Assembly: GCF_050286925.1 (NCBI RefSeq)
Contig: NZ_JBFWFX010000001.1
Span: forward strand, 62,001-126,000
DNA: 64,000 bases
Direction: 5' to 3'
Source: Caloranaerobacter sp050286925
Lineage (GTDB): Bacteria; Bacillota; Clostridia; Tissierellales; Thermohalobacteraceae
In this document: positions 48,065 through 57,017 of the stretch, piece by piece
How the letters are laid out: the number at the start of each line of letters is the position of its first letter
Position numbering within the stretch: position 1 is the stretch's first letter
Position numbers and translations under genes: made by a program
The notes under the pieces: generated by a model
What the model was told of the DNA's origin: nothing
Databases searched by the model: none
What the model saw: only the letters and a program-made list of their open reading frames with translations

Positions 48065-49054
48065 ATGAAAGAAATTATATCTAACATTATTGAAAGAATT
48101 TTAAATGGTGGTCAGATTTACTATGATGAAGCAGTAGAAATTGTTAATATAGATGAAAAAGATATTGAAACATTAGAGATATTATTCAAAGGTGCGAATG
48201 CAATAAGAGAAAAGTTTGCAGGTAGAAAAGTTGATTTATGTACTATAATGAACGTAAAATCTGGAAGATGTTCTGAAGATTGTAAATTTTGTGCTCAATC
48301 TGTTTATTATAATACTGGAGTTATGGAATACGGATTATTAGATTATGATAAGATTTTAAAAAGAGCAAAAGAAATGGAGAAAGCTGGTGCTCACAGATTT
48401 TCACTTGTAACTAGTGGTAAAGGCATTAAAGGTAAAGATTTTGAAAAAATATTAGATATTTATAGAAGATTGGTTAAAGATACTAGTTTGAAACTATGTG
48501 CTTCTCTTGGAATTATAAGCTATGAACAGGCTTTAAAGCTGAAAGAAGCGGGAGTATCAATGTATCATCATAACATAGAAACGAGCAGAGAATATTATAA
48601 AGAGATTTGTACAACTCATTCATATGAAGAGAGAATAGAGAGTATTAAAAATGCGATGAAAGCAGGGCTTAAAATCTGTTGTGGCGGGATAATAGGTATG
48701 GGGGAAAGCAAAGAAGATAGAATAAAAATGGCATTTGAAATTAGAAATCTAGGAGTAAAATCGATTCCAATAAATGTATTAAGTCCAATCAAGGGAACAC
48801 CTTTAGAAAATAAAGAAATACTGTCGCCTTTTGAAATACTAAAGACAATGGCTCTGTATAGATATATAATACCAGATGGCTATATAAGATATGCTGGTGG
48901 AAGAATGGCTTTAAAAAACAAACAAAATATAGGTTTTAGAGCAGGAGTAAATGCTGCATTAGTAGGAGATTATTTAACTACAATAGGAAGCAATATTGAA
49001 GAAGATAAAAAAATGATAATACAAGAAGGTTTAGATATAGGAAAGGGGTATTAA
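48065..49054 (+). CDS. bioB: Biotin synthase
   Basis: 329 residues. A radical SAM enzyme that inserts sulfur into dethiobiotin. The CxxxCxxC motif is GRCSEDCKFCAQS. Further conserved residues are YHHNIETSREYYKEICTTHSYEERI, CCGGIIGMGES and RYAGGRMALK. It needs an auxiliary Fe-S cluster and is at normal length. Confidence 0.97.
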   Translation: MKEIISNIIERILNGGQIYYDEAVEIVNIDEKDIETLEILFKGANAIREKFAGRKVDLCTIMNVKSGRCSEDCKFCAQSVYYNTGVMEYGLLDYDKILKRAKEMEKAGAHRFSLVTSGKGIKGKDFEKILDIYRRLVKDTSLKLCASLGIISYEQALKLKEAGVSMYHHNIETSREYYKEICTTHSYEERIESIKNAMKAGLKICCGGIIGMGESKEDRIKMAFEIRNLGVKSIPINVLSPIKGTPLENKEILSPFEILKTMALYRYIIPDGYIRYAGGRMALKNKQNIGFRAGVNAALVGDYLTTIGSNIEEDKKMIIQEGLDIGKGY

Positions 49055-49056
49055 AA

Positions 49057-49785
49057 TTGGGGAAAGGATTATTTATCGTAGGAACTGATACTGATGTAGG
49101 AAAATCTGTTATTACTGCAGGGTTAGTATATATTTTGAGAAAAAATGGAATAAATGCATGCAGTTTTAAGGCCGTGCAAAGCGGTGGTATTATCGAAAAT
49201 GGTAGACTTATTTCAGGTGATACTGTATTAGTTAAAAAAGTATGTAATTTAGAAGAAGATGAAAATTTAATGAATCCTTACTGTCTAAAGATACCAGTAT
49301 CTCCTCATCTTGCAGCAAAGATAGAGGGAATAGAGATTAGCAAAAAAAAGATATTAGATACATATAGAAAATTATCACAAAAATATGAATACATAATCGC
49401 TGAAGGTAGTGGTGGCATAATTGTACCTATAATAGAAAATAGGTACTTTATATATGATTTGATAAAAGATTTAAATCTTCCGATTATAATAGTTTCGAGG
49501 GCAGATGTAGGGACAATAAATCATACGGTTTTAACTGTAAAATTTGCAGAAAGTATAGGCTTAGATATTAAAGGAATTATTATAAACAGATATACAGGCA
49601 AAATACATGAGAGGGACAATATTGAAACAATAAAAAATATAACTAAAAAGGAAATCTTAGCAGTAATAGATAACATAAAGGATTTTGATTTTAATAGCAA
49701 TAATTTTGAAAGTTTAAAATCTGAATTTGAAAAGAAAATAGATGCAGATAGAATATTAAGTTTATTTAACGAAAAGGGGTATTAA
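49057..49785 (+). CDS. bioD: Dethiobiotin synthetase
   Basis: 242 residues. P-loop GTDTDVGKSVITAGL, DAPA substrate region (FKAVQSGGI) and EGSGGIIVPI are visible. It closes the ureido ring of dethiobiotin using CO2 and ATP. TTG start behind GGGG; the start is two bases after bioB and the stop one base before bioA. Confidence 0.96.
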   Translation: MGKGLFIVGTDTDVGKSVITAGLVYILRKNGINACSFKAVQSGGIIENGRLISGDTVLVKKVCNLEEDENLMNPYCLKIPVSPHLAAKIEGIEISKKKILDTYRKLSQKYEYIIAEGSGGIIVPIIENRYFIYDLIKDLNLPIIIVSRADVGTINHTVLTVKFAESIGLDIKGIIINRYTGKIHERDNIETIKNITKKEILAVIDNIKDFDFNSNNFESLKSEFEKKIDADRILSLFNEKGY

Positions 49786-49786
49786 A

Positions 49787-51133
49787 ATGAATTCAATGCA
49801 AATCAAAGATTTAAGGTACATATGGCATCCTTGTTCTCAAATGAAAGATTATGAAGATTTCCCTCCTATAGTTATAGAAAGGGGAGAAGGAGTATTTTTA
49901 TATGATATTGAAGGAAATCGCTATTTAGATGCTATATCATCTTGGTGGGTAAATCTTTTCGGACATAATAATAAAAGGATAAATAAAGCTATTAAGAATC
50001 AAATTGAGAAATTAGAACATGTTATTTTTGCAAATTTCTCACACAAACCTGCAATTGAATTAGCAGAAAGGATAGTAAATATAACTCCAGAAGGTTTGAA
50101 TAAAGTCTTTTTTGCCGATAATGGTTCATCTGCTATAGAAGTAGCATTAAAATTAAGTTTTCAGTATTTTCAGCAAATAGGAAAGATTAAAAAGACTAAA
50201 TTTGCTGCTATAACTAATGCTTATCACGGAGAAACTCTAGGAGCTTTATCTGTTGGTAATATAGATTTGTATAGCAAGATTTACAAACCATTATTATTAA
50301 ATACTTTTAAAGTTGAAGGACCAGATTGTTATAGGTGTAAATATAATTTATCTAGAGAAACTTGTAGTGCGGAATGTTTTGAACATATGGAAAAAACTAT
50401 TGTCAAACATCATGAAGAAATAGCTGGTGTTGTAATCGAACCTATGGTTCAAGGGGCTGCAGGAATGAAAATATATTCTCCTGTTTATTTAAAAAAACTT
50501 AGAAAAATATGTGATGAGTATGATATTCATCTTATAGCTGATGAAATAGCTGTTGGATTTGGAAGAACAGGGAAGATGTTCGCTTGTGAACATGCAGGTA
50601 TTTCGCCAGATATTATGTGTTTATCGAAGGGATTAACGGCTGGATATTTACCTTTATCACTTACACTTATGACTGATAAGATATACGAGGCATTTTATGA
50701 TGAATATACTACTTTAAAAGCATTCCTGCACAGTCATAGTTATACGGGAAATCCGATAAGTTGTGCTGTAGCTTGTGAAACATTAAACATATTTGAAGAA
50801 GAAAGTATTATAGAGAAAAATAAGATTAAATCAGAACTTATTAATGAAAAGGTTAAAGAGCTTTTGCTAGATATCCCGTATGTAGGTGAATTTAGAAAAA
50901 TCGGAATGATAGGGGCTATAGAACTTGTAAAAGATAAAGATACAAAAGAGAGTTTTGACTGGAGAGAAAGAGTTGGATATAAAATTTATAGAATAGCTTT
51001 AAAATACGGAGTTTTATTAAGGCCTCTAGGAAATGTTATATATTTTATGCCCCCTTATGTAATAAATGATGAAGAAATAGAACTAATGGTTAATGTTGCA
51101 AGAAAATCTATTAAAGAGTATTTTGGGTTATAA
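49787..51133 (+). CDS. bioA: Adenosylmethionine-8-amino-7-oxononanoate aminotransferase
   Basis: 448 residues. A class-III PLP aminotransferase with the BioA N-terminus (IWHPCSQMKDYEDFPPIVI), SSWWVNLFGH, Asp in LIADEIAVGFGRTG and the PLP lysine in CLSKGLTAGYLPLSL. It uses SAM or Lys as amino donor to make DAPA. No bioF, bioW or bioC is present here, so the pimeloyl part is encoded elsewhere or the cell salvages precursors. Confidence 0.96.
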   Translation: MNSMQIKDLRYIWHPCSQMKDYEDFPPIVIERGEGVFLYDIEGNRYLDAISSWWVNLFGHNNKRINKAIKNQIEKLEHVIFANFSHKPAIELAERIVNITPEGLNKVFFADNGSSAIEVALKLSFQYFQQIGKIKKTKFAAITNAYHGETLGALSVGNIDLYSKIYKPLLLNTFKVEGPDCYRCKYNLSRETCSAECFEHMEKTIVKHHEEIAGVVIEPMVQGAAGMKIYSPVYLKKLRKICDEYDIHLIADEIAVGFGRTGKMFACEHAGISPDIMCLSKGLTAGYLPLSLTLMTDKIYEAFYDEYTTLKAFLHSHSYTGNPISCAVACETLNIFEEESIIEKNKIKSELINEKVKELLLDIPYVGEFRKIGMIGAIELVKDKDTKESFDWRERVGYKIYRIALKYGVLLRPLGNVIYFMPPYVINDEEIELMVNVARKSIKEYFGL

Positions 51134-51160
51134 TCCTCATTTTATGAGGATTTTTTTTGT
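51131..51160 (+). terminator. Terminator after bioA
   Basis: AATCCTCAT/ATGAGGATT followed by a run of T. Confidence 0.85.
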
Positions 51161-51223
51161 ATAACATTATATATTATTGCAAATATTATATTTAGCAAAA
51201 ATGTGAAAACAAGAGGTGATATT

Positions 51224-51439
51224 TTGGATTTAATAAAGTCAGTAATAAATGAATTTAAAGAGATATGTAGCTTATATATGGTTTTTTTAATAGTGTTTAT
51301 AGGTTTATTTACATATTTTGTCGATGGAATGCATCTAAGAGCTAAGGGGAATATGAAAGAATCGAATTTAGCAAAAATAATAGGAATTATATATATAATT
51401 GGAGGGCCACTATTTTACTCTTTACTTAAGATTTTATAA
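51224..51439 (+). CDS. CLC_0170-type small membrane protein
   Basis: About 71 residues, starting at TTG 51224 (AGAGGTGAT just upstream). Two membrane segments (about 15-37 and 50-70; MVFLIVFIGLFTYFVDGM, IGIIYIIGGPLFYSLLKIL). Small proteins of this kind (often annotated CLC_0170 family) occur next to clostridial germinant-receptor genes, and here it is 12 bases before gerA. Function unknown; association with the Ger receptor is by context. Confidence 0.75.
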   Translation: MDLIKSVINEFKEICSLYMVFLIVFIGLFTYFVDGMHLRAKGNMKESNLAKIIGIIYIIGGPLFYSLLKIL

Positions 51440-51450
51440 GGAGGAGCTAA

Positions 51451-53001
51451 ATGCCACTTAAGAAAAGAAATAAAAAAGAAGATTCTAAACGAGAAAACAG
51501 CATATCTATATCAAAAGATATAGACATAAATTTAAAAAAGATAAAAGAGATATTGAAGGATTGTGATGATATAGTTTATAGAGAATTTACAGTTGGGGAA
51601 AGACAAAATTTTAAATTTGCAATTGTATATGTAGATGGTCTTACTGATAAGATGCTAGTAAGCGATTATGTATTAGAATCTCTTATGCATCAGGCTAGAG
51701 GGTTAGAACCTAATCCTAATAGCGTTAAGAACAATTTATATGAATTAGTTAAAAAGGGGAACATTGCAATTACAGAATTAAAAGAAGTAGAAACTTTAAA
51801 TGAGGCAATAGACAATGTACTAGCAGGTGAAACAATACTGCTTATAAATAGATATCAAAAGATTATAATCGTATCATCTCGTGGATGGCCTATAAGAGGT
51901 TTAGCTGAACCTGAGACAGAGACTGTAATAAGAGGGCCGAGAGATGGCTTCGTAGAAACGCTTAAAGTCAATACTACATTAGTTAGAAGAAGAATAAGAG
52001 ACCCTAGACTTAAAATAAAAAACATGCAAATTGGTAGGAGGTCTAAAACGGATATAGCTGTACTTTATGTAGAGGATGTAACAAATAAAGATCTTGTTGA
52101 AGAGGTTATAAAGAGGCTTAAAACTATTAGAGTAGATGTAGTTTTAGAGAGCGGAGTTATAGAGCAGTTTATAGAAGATAATTGGATATCACCTTTTCCG
52201 CAGGTAGAAAATACAGAAAGGCCTGATGCTGTAGCAGCAGCCTTATATGAAGGAAGAGTTGCTATACTTATTGATAATACACCTTTTGCACTTATAGTTC
52301 CAGTAACTATAGGTACTTTATTACAGTCTTCTGAGGATTACTATGAAAGGTGGATTATTACTTCATTAGTAAGATTATTAAGGTATATTGCCGCTTTAAT
52401 GGCTTTACTACTGCCTTCTATCTATATAGCAGTTACAGCTTATCATCCGGGTATGCTTCCAACTCAGTTAGCCTTATATTTAGCAGCTACAAGAGAAGGA
52501 GTTCCATTTCCAGCAATAATTGAAGCATTTATTATGGAGGTTACTATAGAACTCCTTAGGGAAGCTGGTATGAGATTATCAGGACCTATTGGTACTACTA
52601 TAGGTATAGTTGGAGGTTTAGTAATAGGTCAAGCTGCTGTTGAAGCAGGAATCGTGAGTCCTATGATGGTTATTATAGTTGCATTAACTACTATAGCATC
52701 ATTTGCTATACCTAACTATAATATTGCAACAGGTTTTCGATTTGTAAGGTTTGGAATTATGATTTTTTCAGCAATTTTAGGTTTATACGGTATAATGCTG
52801 GCTTTACTCATATTAGGAAGCCATTTGGTCAGATTAGAAAGCTTTGGAGTACCTTATATGTCGCCTTATGTATCTTTTAGTGAAACATATAGTGACCTGA
52901 AGGACAGTATGGTTAAACTACCTATTCAAATCATGAAAAGAAGACCTAAATTTACAAATGTTTACGATAAAGACAGAATATTTTCTGACAGCGAAGAATA
53001 A
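51451..53001 (+). CDS. gerA: Spore germination receptor A subunit
   Basis: 516 residues. A hydrophilic N-terminal domain (1-285) contains DGLTDKMLVSDYVLESL and the family motif RGPRDGFVETLKVNTTLVRRRIRDPRLK. Five membrane segments follow (about 290-480), with PSIYIAVTAYHPGMLPTQLAL and EAFIMEVTIELLREAGMRL. It is part of the inner spore membrane germinant receptor with the B and C subunits. Confidence 0.95.
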   Translation: MPLKKRNKKEDSKRENSISISKDIDINLKKIKEILKDCDDIVYREFTVGERQNFKFAIVYVDGLTDKMLVSDYVLESLMHQARGLEPNPNSVKNNLYELVKKGNIAITELKEVETLNEAIDNVLAGETILLINRYQKIIIVSSRGWPIRGLAEPETETVIRGPRDGFVETLKVNTTLVRRRIRDPRLKIKNMQIGRRSKTDIAVLYVEDVTNKDLVEEVIKRLKTIRVDVVLESGVIEQFIEDNWISPFPQVENTERPDAVAAALYEGRVAILIDNTPFALIVPVTIGTLLQSSEDYYERWIITSLVRLLRYIAALMALLLPSIYIAVTAYHPGMLPTQLALYLAATREGVPFPAIIEAFIMEVTIELLREAGMRLSGPIGTTIGIVGGLVIGQAAVEAGIVSPMMVIIVALTTIASFAIPNYNIATGFRFVRFGIMIFSAILGLYGIMLALLILGSHLVRLESFGVPYMSPYVSFSETYSDLKDSMVKLPIQIMKRRPKFTNVYDKDRIFSDSEE

Positions 53002-53023
53002 GGGGTAAGAAGGTGCATAAATA

Positions 53024-54133
53024 ATGCTTAAAGGCAATGATAAGATATCAGCAAATCAAGTGATGTTTATTTTGCTTACGACAATCATTGGAGTAGGAAT
53101 ATTGTCACTTCCTAGGAATGCTGCTCAAAAGGCTAGTACTGATGGATGGATTTTAATAATATTAGGTGGAATTACTGCATGTATTTTTACTGCAGTATCG
53201 GTGAAGTTAGTCAAATTATTTACAAATAAAACTATAGTAGAGTTTGGAAGAGAATTAGTTACAACTCCTGTATCTAATGTTATTTCAATTATACTTTTTA
53301 TTCACTTTGTTATATTTTCTGCCTTTGAAATAAGAATCTTTGCCGAAGTTGTTAAAATGTTTCTATTAGATGATACTCCAACAGAAATTATTATAATTTC
53401 AATGCTTTTAGTTAGTGCATATTTAGTAAGAGGAGGAATAGAAGGATTAGCTAGGATGGCAGAGCTAATACTGCCTATAGTTATTATACCTGTATTTTTA
53501 TTACTGTTATCTTTGATACCAGATTTAGATTTTACTAATCTTTTACCGCTCTTTAGAACAAATCCGTTAGATATTATCAAATCTGTCCATATAACTTTTT
53601 TCAGTTTTATGGGATATGAATTGATATTACTTATTTCAGCTTATGTAAAAGATACTGAGAATCTTATGAAATTCAATATTTTATCAATATTAATTGTAAT
53701 GTTTGTTTATATAGTTTTTTTTGTAGTGTCATTAAGCAGGTTTGGTGAAAACGAAGTAAAGCATTTACTATGGCCAACATTATCTCTTATGAAAACGATA
53801 GATTTACCAGGAGCTTTTATTGAAAACATAGAGGGTATAGTAATGGGACTTTGGGTTTTATCGGTATTTGCATCTTTATCTCCATTTTATTACTCTGCTG
53901 CTTTAATTTTGTGTAAACTATGTAGATTAAAAGAACATAAATATTTTGTATTGCCGATAATGCCTTTTATTTACATGTTATCTTTAGCTCTTGATAATAT
54001 AGCATCAGTTTATGATGTTATGGAAAAGATTACTAGTTATTTAGGAACTTCTGTAGTTGTAGTTATACCGGTTGTTTACTTAATTGTAGCTCTGATTAAG
54101 AAAAAAAGAAAGAGGGCTGCTAATAATGGTTAA
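53024..54133 (+). CDS. gerB: Spore germination receptor B subunit
   Basis: 369 residues, ten membrane segments, APC-superfamily fold (GVGILSLPRNAAQKASTDGWI at the first segment). B subunits are thought to bind the germinant. It overlaps the C subunit by eight bases, giving translational coupling. Confidence 0.94.
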   Translation: MLKGNDKISANQVMFILLTTIIGVGILSLPRNAAQKASTDGWILIILGGITACIFTAVSVKLVKLFTNKTIVEFGRELVTTPVSNVISIILFIHFVIFSAFEIRIFAEVVKMFLLDDTPTEIIIISMLLVSAYLVRGGIEGLARMAELILPIVIIPVFLLLLSLIPDLDFTNLLPLFRTNPLDIIKSVHITFFSFMGYELILLISAYVKDTENLMKFNILSILIVMFVYIVFFVVSLSRFGENEVKHLLWPTLSLMKTIDLPGAFIENIEGIVMGLWVLSVFASLSPFYYSAALILCKLCRLKEHKYFVLPIMPFIYMLSLALDNIASVYDVMEKITSYLGTSVVVVIPVVYLIVALIKKKRKRAANNG

Positions 54134-55274
54134 GTTAAGTAAAATAATTATCATTTTAATGTGTGTGATAATCCTTGCAGGATGTTGGGATAAAGTCGAG
54201 ATAAATGACAGAGCTTTTATTTCAGCAATAGGAATAGATGTTCAAGGACAAGGGGAAGAGATTGGAAAAAAAGAAGTTGGATATAAGAAATTTATTGTAA
54301 CTTTTGTTTTTCCCAATGTTAAGGCAATTAGAAAAGGTGGTGGCGGTGAAGAACCTAGATTTATTTTAAGTAGTATGGGGCAAAATATATTTCACGTTTC
54401 TAGAGAACTAACAACTAGATCTAATAAAACAATGTTTTTTGGACATACTAAGGCAATAATTATTGGAGAAAAAGTTGTTAAAGATAGCGATACATTAAAA
54501 CAAATATTTGACGAGCTTGAGAGAACTCATGAAATGGGTAGAAAAGTAGGTGTTTTTATATCTCAAGGAGAAGCAAAAAAGGCTATAGAAATAGAGCCTA
54601 GTTTAGAATCAGTTACAGGAACATATTTGGTAGGATTATCTAAAGCAAAAGAAAAGAGTTCTAGATTTACTCCAAAGACTATTGGGGATATTTTACCAGA
54701 TTTACATGATAGTAAATGTACTTTAATACCAAGAATAGTGCCTGCTGATAAAGATATAAAAGTTGCAGGAGCTGCTGTAATTAGAGATTATAAGTTTGTA
54801 GGATGGCTTGGTGAAGTAGAAAACAGAAGTGTAATGTTTATAACTGATGAAGTCAATTCTGAAGATATAATTGCAATAGATGATAATGTTATGATATCAT
54901 ATTTTGTTTCAGATTCAGAAGTCAAAAAAACTGGTAAGATGGAAAATGAGCAAATAATAGTGAATATAACTGTGAGTATGGAAGGTGCTTTGCAGCAATA
55001 TAAACTTGAAACGAAAAATGATGTTTTAGATGATAAATTGTTGAAAAGATTAGAAGGGGTAATTGAGAACAAGGTAAAAAATGAAATCGATGGTACTATA
55101 GAAAAAATACAGAAAGAATTCAAGGCAGATGTAATTGGAATTGGAGAATATTTATACAAATTTAAACCAGATATTTGGGATAAAGTTAAAGATGATTGGG
55201 ATGATGTATTTCCAGAAGTAAAGATAAAAGTTAATGTAAAAGCTAAGATAAGAAGGATAGGAATGACTAAATAA
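54126..55274 (+). CDS. gerC: Spore germination receptor C subunit (lipoprotein)
   Basis: 382 residues with lipobox ILAGCWDKVEINDRAFISAIGID, the conserved GerC N-terminus. Three-domain beta/alpha architecture; MFFGHTKAIIIGE and the final DDWDDVFPEVKIKVNVKAKIRR are typical. It is anchored at the outer face of the inner spore membrane. Confidence 0.95.
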   Translation: MVKLSKIIIILMCVIILAGCWDKVEINDRAFISAIGIDVQGQGEEIGKKEVGYKKFIVTFVFPNVKAIRKGGGGEEPRFILSSMGQNIFHVSRELTTRSNKTMFFGHTKAIIIGEKVVKDSDTLKQIFDELERTHEMGRKVGVFISQGEAKKAIEIEPSLESVTGTYLVGLSKAKEKSSRFTPKTIGDILPDLHDSKCTLIPRIVPADKDIKVAGAAVIRDYKFVGWLGEVENRSVMFITDEVNSEDIIAIDDNVMISYFVSDSEVKKTGKMENEQIIVNITVSMEGALQQYKLETKNDVLDDKLLKRLEGVIENKVKNEIDGTIEKIQKEFKADVIGIGEYLYKFKPDIWDKVKDDWDDVFPEVKIKVNVKAKIRRIGMTK

Positions 55275-55361
55275 TAATGCTTAGAAGTATGTTTAAAAAA
55301 GAAAAAAATAGTTAATACTTATAGTAGTTGGATAATTTGTCTGGTGCAGGAGGTATTATAA

Positions 55362-56036
55362 ATGGTACGTTATAAAAAAATATTATCTTTTGTATTAATA
55401 TTTGTATTACTTATTGTTAGTAGCATAGTTTTTTTAAGTGATGTATATAAAAATAGAGAAAGTTATAAAAATAACTTGATACGTTTTCATGTAATAGCTA
55501 ATAGTGATTCACCTGAAGATCAGCAATTAAAACTGAAAGTTAGAGATAGAATAATTAATGAAATGAATTCAAAATTTGAAAAAGTATCTTCATTAGGTGA
55601 AAGTAAAAAAATAATTTTAGATAATCTAGATACAATTGAGTACATAGCAAAAAAGCAGATTAGAGAAGCAGGTAAGAATTATGATGTAAATGTGCAATTT
55701 GGAGAGTATGATTTTCCTACAAAGTCATATGGGAACTTTACTTTACCAGCAGGGAAATATCAAGCTGTTAGAGTTGTAATAGGAGAAGGTAAAGGTAAAA
55801 ATTGGTGGTGTGTTATGTTTCCGCCATTATGCTTTATCGATATTACTCATGGAATTACAAATAGCAAGATAAAACAAGAGTTAAAGGGAGTATTGACAGA
55901 AGAAGAATATAACATGATAATAAATGCTAATAATGAACGGGAAGTACCTTTGAAACTTAAATTTAAGGTAGTCGAGCTTCTTGAAAAGAGTAAATTAAGA
56001 TTTGCAAAGATGCTCGTTGGACTAGGTACTAGATAA
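55362..56036 (+). CDS. spoIIR: Stage II sporulation protein R
   Basis: 224 residues. Single N-terminal anchor, then LIRFHVIANSDSPEDQQLKLKVRDRII, the SpoIIR signature, and GKGKNWWCVMFPPLCFID. Secreted from the forespore, it signals to SpoIIGA in the mother cell so that pro-sigma-E is processed. AGGAGG before the ATG. Confidence 0.96.
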   Translation: MVRYKKILSFVLIFVLLIVSSIVFLSDVYKNRESYKNNLIRFHVIANSDSPEDQQLKLKVRDRIINEMNSKFEKVSSLGESKKIILDNLDTIEYIAKKQIREAGKNYDVNVQFGEYDFPTKSYGNFTLPAGKYQAVRVVIGEGKGKNWWCVMFPPLCFIDITHGITNSKIKQELKGVLTEEEYNMIINANNEREVPLKLKFKVVELLEKSKLRFAKMLVGLGTR

Positions 56037-56072
56037 AAATTTAAAATTGAAAATGTAAAATGTAAAATTATT
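56036..56072 (-). repeat. AT-rich dispersed repeat, copy 4
   Basis: AAATTTAAAATTGAAAATGT and AAAATGTAAAATTATT, reverse orientation of the core at 33220. Immediately followed by element D. Confidence 0.6.
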
Positions 56073-56075
56073 CTG

Positions 56076-56200
56076 CGAGCTTGTTGACAAAGTAAAATAT
56101 TTTATGAAAATGACGCTCATGCAGACGAATTTAGAAAAAACTAAATTCTTTCAAGCATTCGCTTTCATTTTCATAAATATAAATTTGTCAACAGTCTGTA
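56076..56200 (-). repeat. TGTTGACAAA inverted-repeat element, shortened copy D
   Basis: Ends GAGCTTGTTGACAAAG and TTTGTCAACAGTCTGTA. Arms ATGAAAATGACGCTCATGC, AATTTAG/CTAAATT and AAGCATTCGCTTTCATTTTC match copy B in reverse; the central P1/P2 hairpins are absent. Confidence 0.75.
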
Positions 56201-56226
56201 TGCGACCTTAGGTCGCATTTTTTTTT
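56200..56226 (+). terminator. Terminator after element D
   Basis: ATGCGACC/GGTCGCAT followed by nine T. TGCGAG on the left side of element D may be the remnant of its duplicate. Confidence 0.8.
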
Positions 56227-56295
56227 TGAATAATTACCCATATTACTACAGAAAATATTAACACTTAGATAAAAAACTAGAGAGGAGGATATTAA

Positions 56296-57000
56296 TTGAA
56301 AAAATTAGTTTTATTATTGAGCATATTTACATTAATATTTTTTTCTGTATATACAGCTTATATCGATACAAGTGTTACATCGGCTTATAAAGCTTATGCA
56401 ATAAGTAGAGTTTTATATTGGGGTTCTAGAGGAGATGATGTAAAACAAGTTCAATCTAGATTACTTAAATGGGGTTATTATACAGGAAGAGTGGACGGTA
56501 TATATGGTGCTGGAACATATAGAGCAGTCCGTAGATTTCAAAGAAAGAATGGTTTAAAGGTAGATGGTGTGGTAGGGCCTCAAACAGCTGCTGCACTTGG
56601 CATTGGCTTTAGACGCGCTACTAGAGGTGCAGCTAGAAAAGTAACGAGAGACGATAATGTATATCTATTAGCAAGAGCCGTACATGGCGAAGCAAGAGGA
56701 GAGCCTTATATAGGTAAAGTAGCAGTTGCTGCAGTAATATTAAACAGAGTTGAACATCCATCTTTTCCAAATACTATAGCGAGTGTTATCTATCAACCTG
56801 GAGCTTTTACAGCCGTTAGTGATGGTCAGATAAATTTAACACCAGATAAGGATTCAATACGAGCTGCAAGAGATGCTATGAACGGTTGGGATCCATCTTA
56901 TGGTAGCCTTTATTATTGGAATCCTGCTACAGCTACAAGTAGATGGATATGGTCTAGAAAAGTTATAGTAAAAATTGGTAAACACTGGTTTGGTAAATAG
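56296..57000 (+). CDS. sleB: Spore cortex-lytic enzyme SleB
   Basis: 234 residues with a signal sequence, a peptidoglycan-binding domain (about 40-105; GSRGDDVKQVQSRLLKWGYYTGRVDG) and a Hydrolase_2 lytic transglycosylase domain (about 115-234; LLARAVHGEARGEPYIGKVAVAAVILNRVEHPSFPNTI), where Glu in GEARGE is the expected catalytic residue. It degrades spore cortex during germination. The ypeB gene follows. Confidence 0.96.
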   Translation: MKKLVLLLSIFTLIFFSVYTAYIDTSVTSAYKAYAISRVLYWGSRGDDVKQVQSRLLKWGYYTGRVDGIYGAGTYRAVRRFQRKNGLKVDGVVGPQTAAALGIGFRRATRGAARKVTRDDNVYLLARAVHGEARGEPYIGKVAVAAVILNRVEHPSFPNTIASVIYQPGAFTAVSDGQINLTPDKDSIRAARDAMNGWDPSYGSLYYWNPATATSRWIWSRKVIVKIGKHWFGK

Positions 57001-57017
57001 AAATGGAGGTGAAATTA

